From: JAEUTH01 sp044230205
Lineage (GTDB): Bacteria > Bacteroidota > Bacteroidia > AKYH767-A > OLB10
DNA length: 20,372 nucleotides
Direction: 5' to 3'
Assembly: GCA_044230205.1 (NCBI GenBank)
Contig: JBGARN010000085.1
Location: 1-20,372, forward strand
The position numbers and the translations under genes were made by a program. The notes beneath the pieces were generated by a model, which was given only the letters and a program-made list of their open reading frames with translations, did not search any database and was not told the origin of the DNA. Position 1 is the first letter of the stretch. Every line of letters begins with the position of its first letter. Positions 7,813 through 16,402 of the stretch are shown here, one piece after another.

Positions 7813-9669
7813 TTACATATCCAGAAAAGCCTGGTAAAGTACCTGTAAAAATGCTTTGCCATTTTCAGTATTAATGGCCGATTGATTAGCAGTGTTGCAG
7901 CCGGAAACTACCTGGGCTTTATTATCAACTCTTGAATAGTGTACCGAACAGCTATCAGTAACCCAGGTAAAACCATCATCAAAACAGAGGTAAGCAAACG
8001 CCTGTGTATTTTTGTTAAGCGTATTTTTACTGAACTTAAATTCATCTGCGCTATAACCCAGCTGCTCCAAAATTATTCTTGGCAAATCATTTTGCGCCAT
8101 AGTTCGGTTATGTTGTTTGCCCCTGTATTCATTTTTCAACGAACCACCGGTAATTATCAGTGGTATTTTGTGAATGTATGGATCAAAAATTGGCCTTTGC
8201 CTGGGTAACTGATGACCATGATCGGCAACCAGGCAAATAATAGTATTGGCATACCAGGGTTGTTTTTTGGCGCGCTCGAAAAATACCCCGATACAACTGT
8301 CAGCATAAAAAGCAGCATTCTTAAATTTAATATTTTCAGAGTTCCCTTCAAATTTTGGATTTGCCGGAATCTCAAATGGTTCATGCAATGTTAGTGTAAG
8401 CAATGATGCGAAAAAAGGTTGCTGCATTTTATTAAGATCGTTTAAAAAATAATTTAAAGTATATTCATCATGAGCACCCCATTTGCTGTTAAGCTGATCT
8501 GATGAAAATGCGGACTGATCGGTAAGTTTTGTTACGCCTGAATTGATTAGAAAACTTTTCATGTTGGCAAATCCCATTTCGCCACCATAATAAAATGAAG
8601 TATGGTATCCTTTGCTTTTAAGCAGCTGAGGCAGATGTGGCAGCTTGCCTGTTTTATCATCATTGCGGCTTATAGAGTTAGATGGCTGAGCCGGAAACCC
8701 GCTGAATAATGAGGGCAGCATCTGATCAGTTCTGAAACCACTTGCATAACAATTGGCAAAAGTAAATCCATCATTTCTTATGATGTTATCTAACTGCGGT
8801 GAATTAGCACTATCGCCCCCCAATGCTTCAATAACATCTACAGTATGACTTTCAAGAATCAAAAAAACAATGTTAGGATTTCTGATTGAGAATAGGTTAA
8901 CACCGGTATCAGGGGATGTTTGAAACATCCCTGTAAACTTTTGCTCTGCAATTGCATCATCATAAAATAAAAAAGGATTTTCACCAGCACGCGATGCCAG
9001 TTGAAGATTTCTGACTATAAACCATGACGGATTAATTGCAGCATGATTTTCTTCTGGTTTTTCTGAAAAGTAACATGAGCTTTCATTAATAGGTATTAAC
9101 TGCAAGCCACCTCTCAAAAAATAAAATGTAAGACAAAATGAAATCAATACTCCTGCACTTTGCCTTAGAATGCTTTTGTTTTTATCACGATCAAATTTGC
9201 CGGCCACTTTTCCAAATAACCATGTAAAGACTATAAAAAGAATACAATAGACTATAACCAGGCTTACTATCTGAAAAGTAGTAAGCGATGCAAATATTTC
9301 AGCCGGATCGTATAAAAAATCAAGTGCCCGTTTATTAAGCAAGGTGTGCCAGTATTTATAAATAACAATATTCGAAACACATATTATGTTGATAATAAAA
9401 ATTAATATACGGTGATACCAGGTATTAATGGCATTAAAAATTTCACCCTTTATGAATAACGAAGCTAATATTAAAAGAAACGGAAAGAGCATGCAATAGG
9501 CTGCCGCTGACAAATCGAGCCTGATGCCAAACATGAATATTTTAAATAGGCTGACTAATTCCGAACCGGAAAAATGATTGTAATTGAAGAGAATAAAGAA
9601 CAACCTGAATGCTGCATAATAAATCAGCCAGAAAATAAATAAACGTATATTGTAGGTTATAATTCTCAA
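7813..9669 (-). CDS. LTA synthase family sulfatase-fold membrane enzyme
   Basis: The protein has 618 residues: about five membrane segments in the first 190, then an extracytoplasmic alkaline-phosphatase/sulfatase-fold domain. Family residues are visible: NIVFLILESHTVD (Glu273, metal ligand), YASGFRTDQMLPSLFSGFPAQ (Thr314, the expected nucleophile), LTLHEPF (His429) and VADHGHQ (Asp483, His484, metal ligands). Known relatives transfer glycerol-phosphate (LtaS) or phosphoethanolamine or similar groups to envelope lipids and glycans. Bacteroidota make no classical lipoteichoic acid, so the substrate here is open. The start is TTG at 9669-9667, 3 bases after the TGA of the upstream GIN gene. The next ATG, near codon 46, would delete the first membrane segment, so I accept TTG. 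It is the last gene of the PagL-like/GIN/LTA-synthase operon. Confidence 0.9.
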   Translation of the reverse strand: MRIITYNIRLFIFWLIYYAAFRLFFILFNYNHFSGSELVSLFKIFMFGIRLDLSAAAYCMLFPFLLILASLFIKGEIFNAINTWYHRILIFIINIICVSNIVIYKYWHTLLNKRALDFLYDPAEIFASLTTFQIVSLVIVYCILFIVFTWLFGKVAGKFDRDKNKSILRQSAGVLISFCLTFYFLRGGLQLIPINESSCYFSEKPEENHAAINPSWFIVRNLQLASRAGENPFLFYDDAIAEQKFTGMFQTSPDTGVNLFSIRNPNIVFLILESHTVDVIEALGGDSANSPQLDNIIRNDGFTFANCYASGFRTDQMLPSLFSGFPAQPSNSISRNDDKTGKLPHLPQLLKSKGYHTSFYYGGEMGFANMKSFLINSGVTKLTDQSAFSSDQLNSKWGAHDEYTLNYFLNDLNKMQQPFFASLLTLTLHEPFEIPANPKFEGNSENIKFKNAAFYADSCIGVFFERAKKQPWYANTIICLVADHGHQLPRQRPIFDPYIHKIPLIITGGSLKNEYRGKQHNRTMAQNDLPRIILEQLGYSADEFKFSKNTLNKNTQAFAYLCFDDGFTWVTDSCSVHYSRVDNKAQVVSGCNTANQSAINTENGKAFLQVLYQAFLDM

Positions 9670-9672
9670 TTA

Positions 9673-10437
9673 TCAGTCGCCTTTAATTAGTGAACCTGTT
9701 CCGGTTTTTTTCAGATAAACATCAGGCGGATTTCCATAATAATAAATATCTCCCTGCCCTTCTATTTCAGCATCAAGATGTCCGCTGCATTTTATTCTGC
9801 AATCGTTGGTAGAGTTTGAACGCATATAGGTATAATAATTCTGCACCTCCCGTGCTTCAATAAAACCCTGGGCATTGGCAAACAGGTAACTGACTTCAAC
9901 TTTACCTTTAATTGTAAGATCGGCAACTGATGTATTTAGTACTGCATACAGTACTCTTGCATCTAAATCTAAAATAACCGATCCTGTACCTAAACCACTT
10001 TCCAGATATAGCGAATCGGTTTTAAAATGATTCAGCATGGTAAGATTGCCTGAAGATGAATACCTGATGTCAACCAAATCGGGGCAATGTAATTCAACCA
10101 CAAAATCGTTAGCATAACTGCGCGACCAGTTACAACGGTTATTGTTGGTAATATTAAGCTTGTTATTTACAATGGTAGTTTCTATCCCATCCATTAAATT
10201 CTTTCCACATGTAACCTTAGCAAAATACACTGAATCCTGAACAATCAGTAACTCAACATTTTTACCAACTTCCAATTGATTGAAAAATGCAAGGCTGCGA
10301 GTTTCTGTTACTGTGCTACCTGTACTTTTTAGGCAATTGCAAAAAGGATCTTTTGTGCATGAGGAAATGAACGTAATGCAAATTAAGGTAGCCACAATGA
10401 AACAATACTTTGATATTATTTCATTTCCATGTCTCAT
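9673..10437 (-). CDS. GIN domain (DUF2807) lipoprotein in an envelope operon
   Basis: I choose the ATG at 10435-10437 (MRHGNEIISKY...), giving 254 residues, because it places a normal lipoprotein signal (FIVATLICITFISSC) at the N-terminus with the lipidated Cys at 27. Alternatives are ATGs at 10464 and 10476; the latter overlaps the stop codon of the upstream gene. After the lipobox come TETRSLAFFNQLEVGKNVEL and GIETTIVNNKLNITNN, the start of a GIN domain, then beta-repeat sequence ending in GQGDIYYYGNPPDVYLKK and TGTGSLIKG. This end resembles the plus-strand GIN protein at 7117-7806, though the middle has fewer SGSG turns. It lies between the PagL-like and LTA-synthase-like genes with gaps of under 30 bases and 3 bases, so it should be co-transcribed. 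Function unknown. Confidence 0.82.
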   Translation of the reverse strand: MRHGNEIISKYCFIVATLICITFISSCTKDPFCNCLKSTGSTVTETRSLAFFNQLEVGKNVELLIVQDSVYFAKVTCGKNLMDGIETTIVNNKLNITNNNRCNWSRSYANDFVVELHCPDLVDIRYSSSGNLTMLNHFKTDSLYLESGLGTGSVILDLDARVLYAVLNTSVADLTIKGKVEVSYLFANAQGFIEAREVQNYYTYMRSNSTNDCRIKCSGHLDAEIEGQGDIYYYGNPPDVYLKKTGTGSLIKGD

Positions 10438-10465
10438 AAAGAGGACAGTATATATGCGAATCATT

Positions 10466-11581
10466 TTAAATTTCATATCCAATTCCAAATTCAAAAAAAT
10501 CAGCTCGTGCAAAATGCGATTTAAGATTTACGCATAAAAAAATGTGATTTGAAATTTTTTGCTGAACCCCCAGCCGTGTATAAATAAAGGTATCACCATT
10601 AAGCTCGCCATAAACATAAAATCCATTTTCAATTGCAATTTTAAAATCCGATAGCGACAGGTAATAACCTAAGCGTACTCCCACGCGCCATGCATCAGCT
10701 TCTGAATAAGGTTTGCCCTCGCGCTTAAGACTTTCAACCGTACCTGCATTGTAAAACACATCAGCGCCAAGCCCAATACTGCTTTTATGACTGATAATGC
10801 GGGCACAATTGCCATACAAAGTGCCAACAAAATATTTTTCACCACCTGCAGGATACAATTCCTTATGAAATGCTGCGACAAAAAATGATGTTACATATCT
10901 TTTGTTAACCGGTGGTAACGGATCATTATTTAAAAGTGTACGCTTGCCAAAAAAATGCTGGTAACCCAGACTCATGGTGGTAACATTAATTCCTAAGTTA
11001 GGAGTGGCAGCACTGCCATTGCTCCAATGTGTTAGTCCCCATGCTAATGTTATTTTACTTCTTACAGCTAATTTATATTGCATTTCTGCACGGAAGTTTA
11101 CAGTTCCATTAAGAACTGAACCTATTGCATTATTTTTAAAATTATCATAACGATGAAATGGTTTCTGAACAAAACCAATTCCTGCACCTATCCTTAAATT
11201 GAATTGCAATTTTTCACTTGCTGTTAATGGTAAACTTACAAACGGTGATACAGCATGGGCATTGCCCAATACTTTTTCATTACCCAGGTTAAAAAGACAA
11301 TAACTTAAACCAATTTCGGGATAGCGATAGGAACGCTCAAAATCTTTGCTCCCATCTGTTGTTTTAAGAATATCAACCTCTGCTCCAACAGTATGTCCGG
11401 TAACCATGCCAATTAATGATGGCCTATGCGGTATAAGAAATCCGTAATGGATGTGCGCATTGATTGCAAATGTTCCCTGTGTGGAATCGCGCAATTGCGC
11501 AATAGATTTAACCGGGTGAATAGCAATAAACAGACATATAGAGCAAACTATAATATTGATATTTTTTTTATTCAGCTTCAT
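10466..11581 (-). CDS. PagL-like acyloxyacyl hydrolase (lipid A deacylase family)
   Basis: I start at the ATG at 11579-11581 (MKLNKKNINIIVCSICLFI...), which gives about 371 residues and a signal peptide ending near KSIAQ. A longer frame to 11653 would put an unlikely 24-residue extension before it. The mature protein has alternating beta-strands typical of an outer-membrane barrel and ends in FFEFGIGYEI. The signature THWSNGSAATPNLGIN contains His and Ser (185 and 187 from the chosen start), matching the His-x-Ser-Asn of PagL, which removes the 3-O acyl chain from lipid A. The position where I recall the PagL catalytic Glu holds Asn (GIN). At over 350 residues it is roughly twice the size of PagL, with a second half (from about LPPVNKRYVTSFFVAAFHKE) that looks like more barrel strands. 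It leads the operon with GIN and LTA-synthase-like genes. Confidence 0.8.
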   Translation of the reverse strand: MKLNKKNINIIVCSICLFIAIHPVKSIAQLRDSTQGTFAINAHIHYGFLIPHRPSLIGMVTGHTVGAEVDILKTTDGSKDFERSYRYPEIGLSYCLFNLGNEKVLGNAHAVSPFVSLPLTASEKLQFNLRIGAGIGFVQKPFHRYDNFKNNAIGSVLNGTVNFRAEMQYKLAVRSKITLAWGLTHWSNGSAATPNLGINVTTMSLGYQHFFGKRTLLNNDPLPPVNKRYVTSFFVAAFHKELYPAGGEKYFVGTLYGNCARIISHKSSIGLGADVFYNAGTVESLKREGKPYSEADAWRVGVRLGYYLSLSDFKIAIENGFYVYGELNGDTFIYTRLGVQQKISNHIFLCVNLKSHFARADFFEFGIGYEI

Positions 11582-11724
11582 GCAGCTGCCAATCACTGTG
11601 TCGTAATAATTTATAAAATCAAAAAAATAAAATCGCCTTAAACTATTCATCAATAACTATGTTGTAATCCATTGCTGTTTCATGTATCGAAACCAAAATT
11701 AACTTAGCGCGCAAAAGTAAAATT

Positions 11725-12492
11725 ATGATGGAAAGAAAGTTGATGGCTTTTGAACGCTTGTTAAAAATAATGGATGAATTGCGTGAGCAATGTCCGTGGG
11801 ATAAAAAACAAACCATGGAAACCTTGCGGCATCTGACTATTGAAGAAACATATGAACTGGCCGATGCAATACTTGATAAAAACCTGGATGAAATTAAAAA
11901 GGAGCTTGGCGATATTATGCTTCATCTTGTTTTTTATGCCCGCATTGCATCAGAAACCAATGCATTTGATATTGCTGATGTACTTAACACAGTTTGTGAT
12001 AAATTAATTGCTCGCCATCCGCATATTTATGGAGATATAAAAGTTAATGACGAAGAAGATGTTAAACGTAACTGGGAACAACTAAAACTTAAGGAAGGAA
12101 AAACATCTGCACATGAAGGTGTTCCGGTTTCGTTGCCTTCATTGGTTAAAGCTATGCGCATACAGGAAAAAGCTCGTGGGGTTGGCTTCGACTGGGAAAA
12201 TAAAAACCAGGTGTGGGATAAAGTAAATGAAGAATTGCATGAGTTTAAAGCAGAAGTTGAAAAAGGTGATCAGCAAAAAATTGAAAGCGAGTTTGGCGAT
12301 TTACTTTTTTCACTGATTAACTATTCACGGTTTATAAATGTTAATCCTGAAGAAGCATTGGAACGCACCAATAAAAAGTTTATTAAGCGATTTCAGCATC
12401 TTGAAAAATCGGCTTTGGAGGCTGGCCGTAAGTTAAATGAAATGACACTTGAAGAAATGGATGTATACTGGAATGAAGCTAAAAAACTTTAA
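11725..12492 (+). CDS. mazG: MazG nucleoside triphosphate pyrophosphohydrolase
   Basis: The protein has 255 residues and carries two MazG domains. CPWDKKQT (23-30), EETYE (40-44) and KELGDIMLHLVFYARI (59-74) mark the first, and NEELHEFKAEVEKG (168-181) with EFGDLLFSLINYSRF (189-203) the second. The Glu/Asp residues of these helices bind Mg2+. MazG hydrolyses (d)NTPs to NMP and pyrophosphate and cleans the nucleotide pool of damaged bases; in some bacteria it also affects the stringent response. The length and order match the usual two-domain enzyme. The frame starts ATGATGG, so either ATG may be used. It is divergent from the PagL-like gene (143 bases between start codons) and lies 83 bases before the peroxiredoxin gene. 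Confidence 0.95.
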   Translation: MMERKLMAFERLLKIMDELREQCPWDKKQTMETLRHLTIEETYELADAILDKNLDEIKKELGDIMLHLVFYARIASETNAFDIADVLNTVCDKLIARHPHIYGDIKVNDEEDVKRNWEQLKLKEGKTSAHEGVPVSLPSLVKAMRIQEKARGVGFDWENKNQVWDKVNEELHEFKAEVEKGDQQKIESEFGDLLFSLINYSRFINVNPEEALERTNKKFIKRFQHLEKSALEAGRKLNEMTLEEMDVYWNEAKKL

Positions 12493-12575
12493 CAGCATTT
12501 GAAGTGGCAATCACTTTCTTATTTGCCTGTAAACTCTAAAACAAAACAATTTATAAACTATCCAATTTTAAACAC

Positions 12576-13040
12576 ATGTTAAAAACAGGACAGCCTGCCC
12601 CGGCTTTTTTGATGTACGATACTGAAAAAAATATAGTAAGCAATGAAACTTTAAAAGGTCAAAAAGTTTTGTTGTTGTTTATTCCTGCAGCTTTTACAAG
12701 TACCTGCACTAAAGAGTTTTGTATGATCCGGGATGATATTTCACGATATAATGATATTAATGCAAAAGTGATTGGCATCAGTACGGATAGTGTATATGTT
12801 TTGCGTAAATGGAAAGAAGAAGAAAAACTCAATTTCACTTTAGCATCTGATTACAATAAAGATGTTTCAGCTGCATTTGACAGTGCTTATGAAACATTTA
12901 ATTTCGGAATGAAGGGAACTTCCAAGCGCTCTGCCTTCATAATAGATGCTGAAGGTATTATCAGGTATGCCGAGGTATTGGATAATGCAGGCTTGATACC
13001 GGATTTTGATAAAATAAATGCAACACTTGCTTCGCTTTAG
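12576..13040 (+). CDS. Peroxiredoxin, BCP/redoxin type
   Basis: The protein has 154 residues and is a thioredoxin-fold peroxidase that reduces H2O2 and organic hydroperoxides. The active-site stretch PAAFTSTCTKEFC (37-49) gives the peroxidatic Cys44 with Thr41. Cys49, four residues later, fits the resolving-Cys position of BCP-type atypical 2-Cys enzymes, where an internal disulfide forms and thioredoxin recycles it. VIGISTDSVYVLRKW and the KRSAFIIDAEGIIRYAE stretch near the C-terminus are typical of the family. It could equally be named an AhpE-like redoxin. The gene follows mazG at 83 bases and ends 7 bases from the convergent ZIP transporter gene. The gap before it holds a short AAGTG/CACTT hairpin but no clear promoter. 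Confidence 0.9.
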   Translation: MLKTGQPAPAFLMYDTEKNIVSNETLKGQKVLLLFIPAAFTSTCTKEFCMIRDDISRYNDINAKVIGISTDSVYVLRKWKEEEKLNFTLASDYNKDVSAAFDSAYETFNFGMKGTSKRSAFIIDAEGIIRYAEVLDNAGLIPDFDKINATLASL

Positions 13041-13047
13041 ATCATTT

Positions 13048-13818
13048 TTAAAAATGTACAAATGCCAGCGATGCACCTAAAATAACAACAATTAGTTTTT
13101 TGAGGTTGAAACGATGATCATGATCACTTTCAAAAAGTATGGTTGTAGAAACATGCAGAAAAATTCCAATTACCACAGCCATAATTTTATCATAGTAATC
13201 GCTCATATTGGTTAAAAGCGATGATCCGAGTATTGTACTTGTAAACGCACCGGCAGGGGGCATGGCAGCAAAAATTGCAAGGCACAATATGGCTGTTGAG
13301 TTTTTTATGCCTGAAGATTTAAGCATACTCATAAGTGCCACTGCAATAGGTATGTGGTGCAAAATAATAGCATATAAAAGGGAATGATTGTGGTCGTGAT
13401 GACTTGCATCATAATCGGGCAGCGGCATGGCCTCAAGAAACGAATGCAGGCAAAGCCCTATCATAACAGTTAATGGAAAAGTATTTTCATGATGACGGTG
13501 AACATGAATGTGACCATGTTCAATTCCTTCGGAAAAAAACTCCATAATAATCTGCGAAAAAAAACCGGCCAGTATGTAAAGACCAATTCCATTATCGCCC
13601 GAACTATAAACCGATGGAATCATTTCCATCATACACAATGCAAATAAAAAAGCACCTGTAAAGCTTAATGCCAGTTTAAGATAATGCTGGCTTAAGCGCT
13701 TAACAGCAAGAAAGCTCAACCCGCTTAAAAAAATCACAAAAAATAACAATGCATATTCATACGGCTCAACATTGGAATGGCTAATGGTATCAAATATGAC
13801 TGTTAATAACATATACAT
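13048..13818 (-). CDS. ZIP family divalent metal transporter
   Basis: The protein has 256 residues and about seven or eight membrane segments. The two metal-binding helices of the ZIP family are plain: HSFLEAMPL (His125, Glu129) and HHIPIAVAL (His154, His155), the latter matching the family pattern HxxP. A His-rich loop (EHGHIHVHRHHE, 100-111) and a second one (SHHDHNH, 139-145) lie on the loops around helix 4 and fit zinc or other transition-metal binding. ZIP proteins move Zn2+, Fe2+ or Mn2+ into the cytoplasm; the metal here is not determined. The start ATG overlaps the stop of the upstream methyltransferase by one base (TGATG), so translation is likely coupled. Confidence 0.9.
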   Translation of the reverse strand: MYMLLTVIFDTISHSNVEPYEYALLFFVIFLSGLSFLAVKRLSQHYLKLALSFTGAFLFALCMMEMIPSVYSSGDNGIGLYILAGFFSQIIMEFFSEGIEHGHIHVHRHHENTFPLTVMIGLCLHSFLEAMPLPDYDASHHDHNHSLLYAIILHHIPIAVALMSMLKSSGIKNSTAILCLAIFAAMPPAGAFTSTILGSSLLTNMSDYYDKIMAVVIGIFLHVSTTILFESDHDHRFNLKKLIVVILGASLAFVHF

Positions 13819-14549
13819 CAGGTGTTATTTTTTTCTGCAATAATAATAAGCCTTTCTGAATTCATCTTATCAAATGACTTCAATTGATAATTGCCAAAAC
13901 AGCTAATTGTTTTAAGTCCTGCTTTTTCAATGTAAACATTAAAATCATCCAGCGTTAAAGCCTGCACTTTTTCATAGAAAAATTTTTCGGTGTTATCATC
14001 AATTACCCTTATGGTTTTAAGAATAAAACCGTCTTCGTGCTTTTTAGTGATTTCAAATTCAATTTTGTCAATTTTTATTTTTTGATACGGCTTAAGGTCG
14101 TTTACAGCTTTATATGCATTTAAAAAGTCTATCACCAGCCGGCCTCCCGGCTTTAATGCTGTTGCCGCTGAATTTATTGTAAGCTGATTATGATAGCTGT
14201 GTTCAAAATAGCCGATGCTTGTGAACAAGTTAAGAACAAAGTCAAACACATTGGTGCAAAACACCCTGCGCATATCATGAACATGAAAATGCAGTTTTTC
14301 ATTTTCAAATTTTTTACAATAGCTGATGTTGGTTTCGGATAAATCAATACCTGTTACATCAAAGCCAAGTGAATTGAGATAAACTGAATGTCGGCCTTTA
14401 CCACATGCAAGGTCAAGAAACCTGCTATTTATAAGTGGTTGTAAATAACGTACCAGGTGTTCAAGAAATTCTTGGGCCTCCTGGTCATTACGCTGATTAT
14501 ACAGTAAATCGTAATACTGGGTCCCAAACCACTTATTATACCAATTCAT
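13818..14549 (-). CDS. Class I SAM-dependent methyltransferase
   Basis: The protein has 243 residues with a Rossmann-fold SAM-binding domain. Motif I is FLDLACGKGRHS (44-55), the acidic end of strand 2 is GIDLS (67-71), and a later motif is ALKPGGRLVIDF (131-142). VFDFVLNLFTSIGYF (101-115) fits motif IV. The N-terminus MNWYNKWFGTQYYDLLYNQR is a stretch I associate with a Bacteroidota subfamily of unknown substrate. No target recognition domain is visible, so the substrate (small molecule, lipid or protein) cannot be named. It is the first gene of a pair with the ZIP transporter, whose start overlaps its stop, and is divergent from corA over a 180-base gap. Confidence 0.88.
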   Translation of the reverse strand: MNWYNKWFGTQYYDLLYNQRNDQEAQEFLEHLVRYLQPLINSRFLDLACGKGRHSVYLNSLGFDVTGIDLSETNISYCKKFENEKLHFHVHDMRRVFCTNVFDFVLNLFTSIGYFEHSYHNQLTINSAATALKPGGRLVIDFLNAYKAVNDLKPYQKIKIDKIEFEITKKHEDGFILKTIRVIDDNTEKFFYEKVQALTLDDFNVYIEKAGLKTISCFGNYQLKSFDKMNSERLIIIAEKNNT

Positions 14550-14626
14550 GTTATTTCTTTGGAGGTTTTTAATAAACCGGTAAAAGGTTGAAAATTATTT
14601 CAACTACGGTAAACATCTACAAACAG

Positions 14627-14640
14627 CAAAATTAAATTTG
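14627..14640. promoter_or_regulatory. Candidate overlapping divergent -7 boxes
   Basis: CAAAATTAAATTTG reads as TAAATTTG on the plus strand (towards corA) and TAATTTTG on the minus strand (towards the methyltransferase), each an exact TAnnTTTG match, sharing the central TA. Neither has a TTG at the normal 19-base distance. The site is in the right gap for both genes, but AT-rich DNA gives such words by chance. Confidence 0.25.
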
Positions 14641-14729
14641 CCCGAAAGTATTAATATAATGAATATCAAAACTACCTGTTATCTTTTTCAATTAATTAAT
14701 AAATACAACATTGCTAATTTACCCCAATA

Positions 14730-15875
14730 GTGGCATCAAAACGCAGAATAAAACGATTAGTGCGGCAACGCATATCCAACACATTTGAAAAAACAATTCC
14801 ACCAGGTTCATCTCCAGGCCAATTTACTATTCCTGAAGATGCATCGAAACCTAAAATCAGGTTATACTCTTATGATTCTGACCTTATTGAAGAAAAAGAA
14901 TATCAAAACGTAACTGCTGCCATTGATAAAATTCATAGTGAACATGAAAGGTGTCATTGGCTGGAGATAAAAGGTTTTGGCGACAGAACTCTTTTTGAAA
15001 CCATTTGCACCCGATTCAATATTCATCCGCTGGAAATGGAAGATGTAACCAATCTGTATCAACGGCCAAAACAGGAGGAACATGCAAACCATATTTTCTT
15101 TATTTCAAGAATGCTTAAGCAATCGCCTGATAATCTTTTGCAAAATGACCAGCTATCAGTTTTTTGCGGAGTAAATTATGTAATTACGATACAGGATAAA
15201 GAGGATGATTTATTTGAACCGTTAAGGAAACGATTGCGTAGCGGCCGTGGCCAAATGCGCAAAAGCGGTCCTGGCTATCTGGCTTATGCCATTAACGATG
15301 CCATTGTAGATAATTATTTTCCAATTTTAGAACGAACCGGTGAACTTTTGGATGAACTGGAGGATGAATTACTTGCTAATGTGGCCAAACAATCAATGCA
15401 AAAGATACAGGAATATAAACGTGAACTTATTGTTTTCAGAAGGGCTGCATTTGCTGAACGAGATAAAATAAATGACATGCTTCGTTCCAATAACGATTTT
15501 ATAAACGCAGAAACCAAAGTTTACCTGAAAGACACCTATGATCATATCATTCAGGTGCTTGATCTAGTTGATTCATACAAAGAGATTACTGCCAGTTTAA
15601 TGGATATTTATCTTTCTTCCATAAGTAACAGGTTAAACCAGGTAATGAAAGTGATGACCGTATTTTCGGCTGTATTTATGCCACTTACGTTCATCGCAGG
15701 AGTTTATGGGATGAACTTCGCCCGTGTTGATCCTGAAACCGGAAAATATCTGCCTTATAACATGCCTGAACTATACTGGCCCAACGGATATATAGCCATA
15801 ATAGCAAGCATGATCCTCGTAGTAGTTCTTGAACTTTGGTGGTTTATTCGTAAAGGTTGGCTTTTTAAAGATTGA
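14730..15875 (+). CDS. corA: CorA family magnesium/cobalt transporter
   Basis: The protein has 381 residues, starting with GTG (GTG GCA TCA AAA CGC); no in-frame ATG lies close by. The signature GMN is at 327-329 (FIAGVYGMNF), at the end of the first of two C-terminal membrane helices (about 309-326 and 353-372), joined by a loop with PELYWPNGY. The long N-terminal cytoplasmic part (1-300) contains IHPLEMEDVTNLYQRPK and long helices (EYKRELIVFRRAAFAERDKI), as in the CorA funnel and stalk. CorA forms a homopentameric channel for Mg2+ and Co2+ uptake, gated by cytoplasmic Mg2+. It stands alone, divergent from the methyltransferase/ZIP pair, and is followed by a 527-base gap. Confidence 0.95.
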   Translation: MASKRRIKRLVRQRISNTFEKTIPPGSSPGQFTIPEDASKPKIRLYSYDSDLIEEKEYQNVTAAIDKIHSEHERCHWLEIKGFGDRTLFETICTRFNIHPLEMEDVTNLYQRPKQEEHANHIFFISRMLKQSPDNLLQNDQLSVFCGVNYVITIQDKEDDLFEPLRKRLRSGRGQMRKSGPGYLAYAINDAIVDNYFPILERTGELLDELEDELLANVAKQSMQKIQEYKRELIVFRRAAFAERDKINDMLRSNNDFINAETKVYLKDTYDHIIQVLDLVDSYKEITASLMDIYLSSISNRLNQVMKVMTVFSAVFMPLTFIAGVYGMNFARVDPETGKYLPYNMPELYWPNGYIAIIASMILVVVLELWWFIRKGWLFKD

Positions 15876-16402
15876 TTTATCAAATTCAGCTATTAAGAGC
15901 TTTGAATGGTCATTTTAAATGAGCTATATATTGTTTATTCAATTAATTTTGTACATTAGGCAATTAAATTATACAAAAAATTTCTTGCTCAAGTCAAAAA
16001 AAAACTTAACTATGCACTCTGTTAATAGAGTGAAATGAACTTGGTTAGTGAAAAAGATGCAATTAAAAACTGAATTGCCTGTTTGATTTTATCCATTACA
16101 AATCCAGATTATTACTCTTTATTTAACTATTACATTACCCCGATTATAAAACTTTATTTTTTCCTTATTCAATAATTTTTTTTCGGTTTATGATTATTTG
16201 CCTGCATGTTAATTTGTGGGTTTGAATACATAAGCCAACGTATGTTGTAAACTTAAATCGTATGATAATTAGAGTTTTCAAGCCGCCTCTACATTTATTT
16301 ACTGGTTAGTAAAAGCGTTGCTTTTTAATTAAACCCAATAACATTTCTCATTCCCAAAAAACTAAAGAATAAAAACAATCACTAAATATAAATCGAACAA
16401 TT
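15876..16402. other. Long intergenic region upstream of the adhesin gene
   Basis: These 527 bases hold no open reading frame of note, no tRNA and no strong terminator. A TAATTTTG (TAnnTTTG match) sits at 15944-15951 without a TTG at the right distance. A small 6-bp hairpin CACTCT/AGAGTG lies at 16015-16032 without a T-run. The gap is more AT-rich than the coding regions around it. It presumably carries the control region of the adhesin gene, and a long 5' leader is possible. Confidence 0.5.

Noticed and set aside
11582..11653. N-terminal extension of the PagL-like gene
   Set aside because: It would place 24 polar and aromatic residues before a normal signal peptide; the ATG at 11579-11581 is a better start.
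13043..13056. CATTTTTAAAAATG palindrome between the peroxiredoxin and ZIP genes as a bidirectional terminator
   Set aside because: The stem is only A:T pairs apart from the ends and partly overlaps the ZIP coding end; too weak to call.
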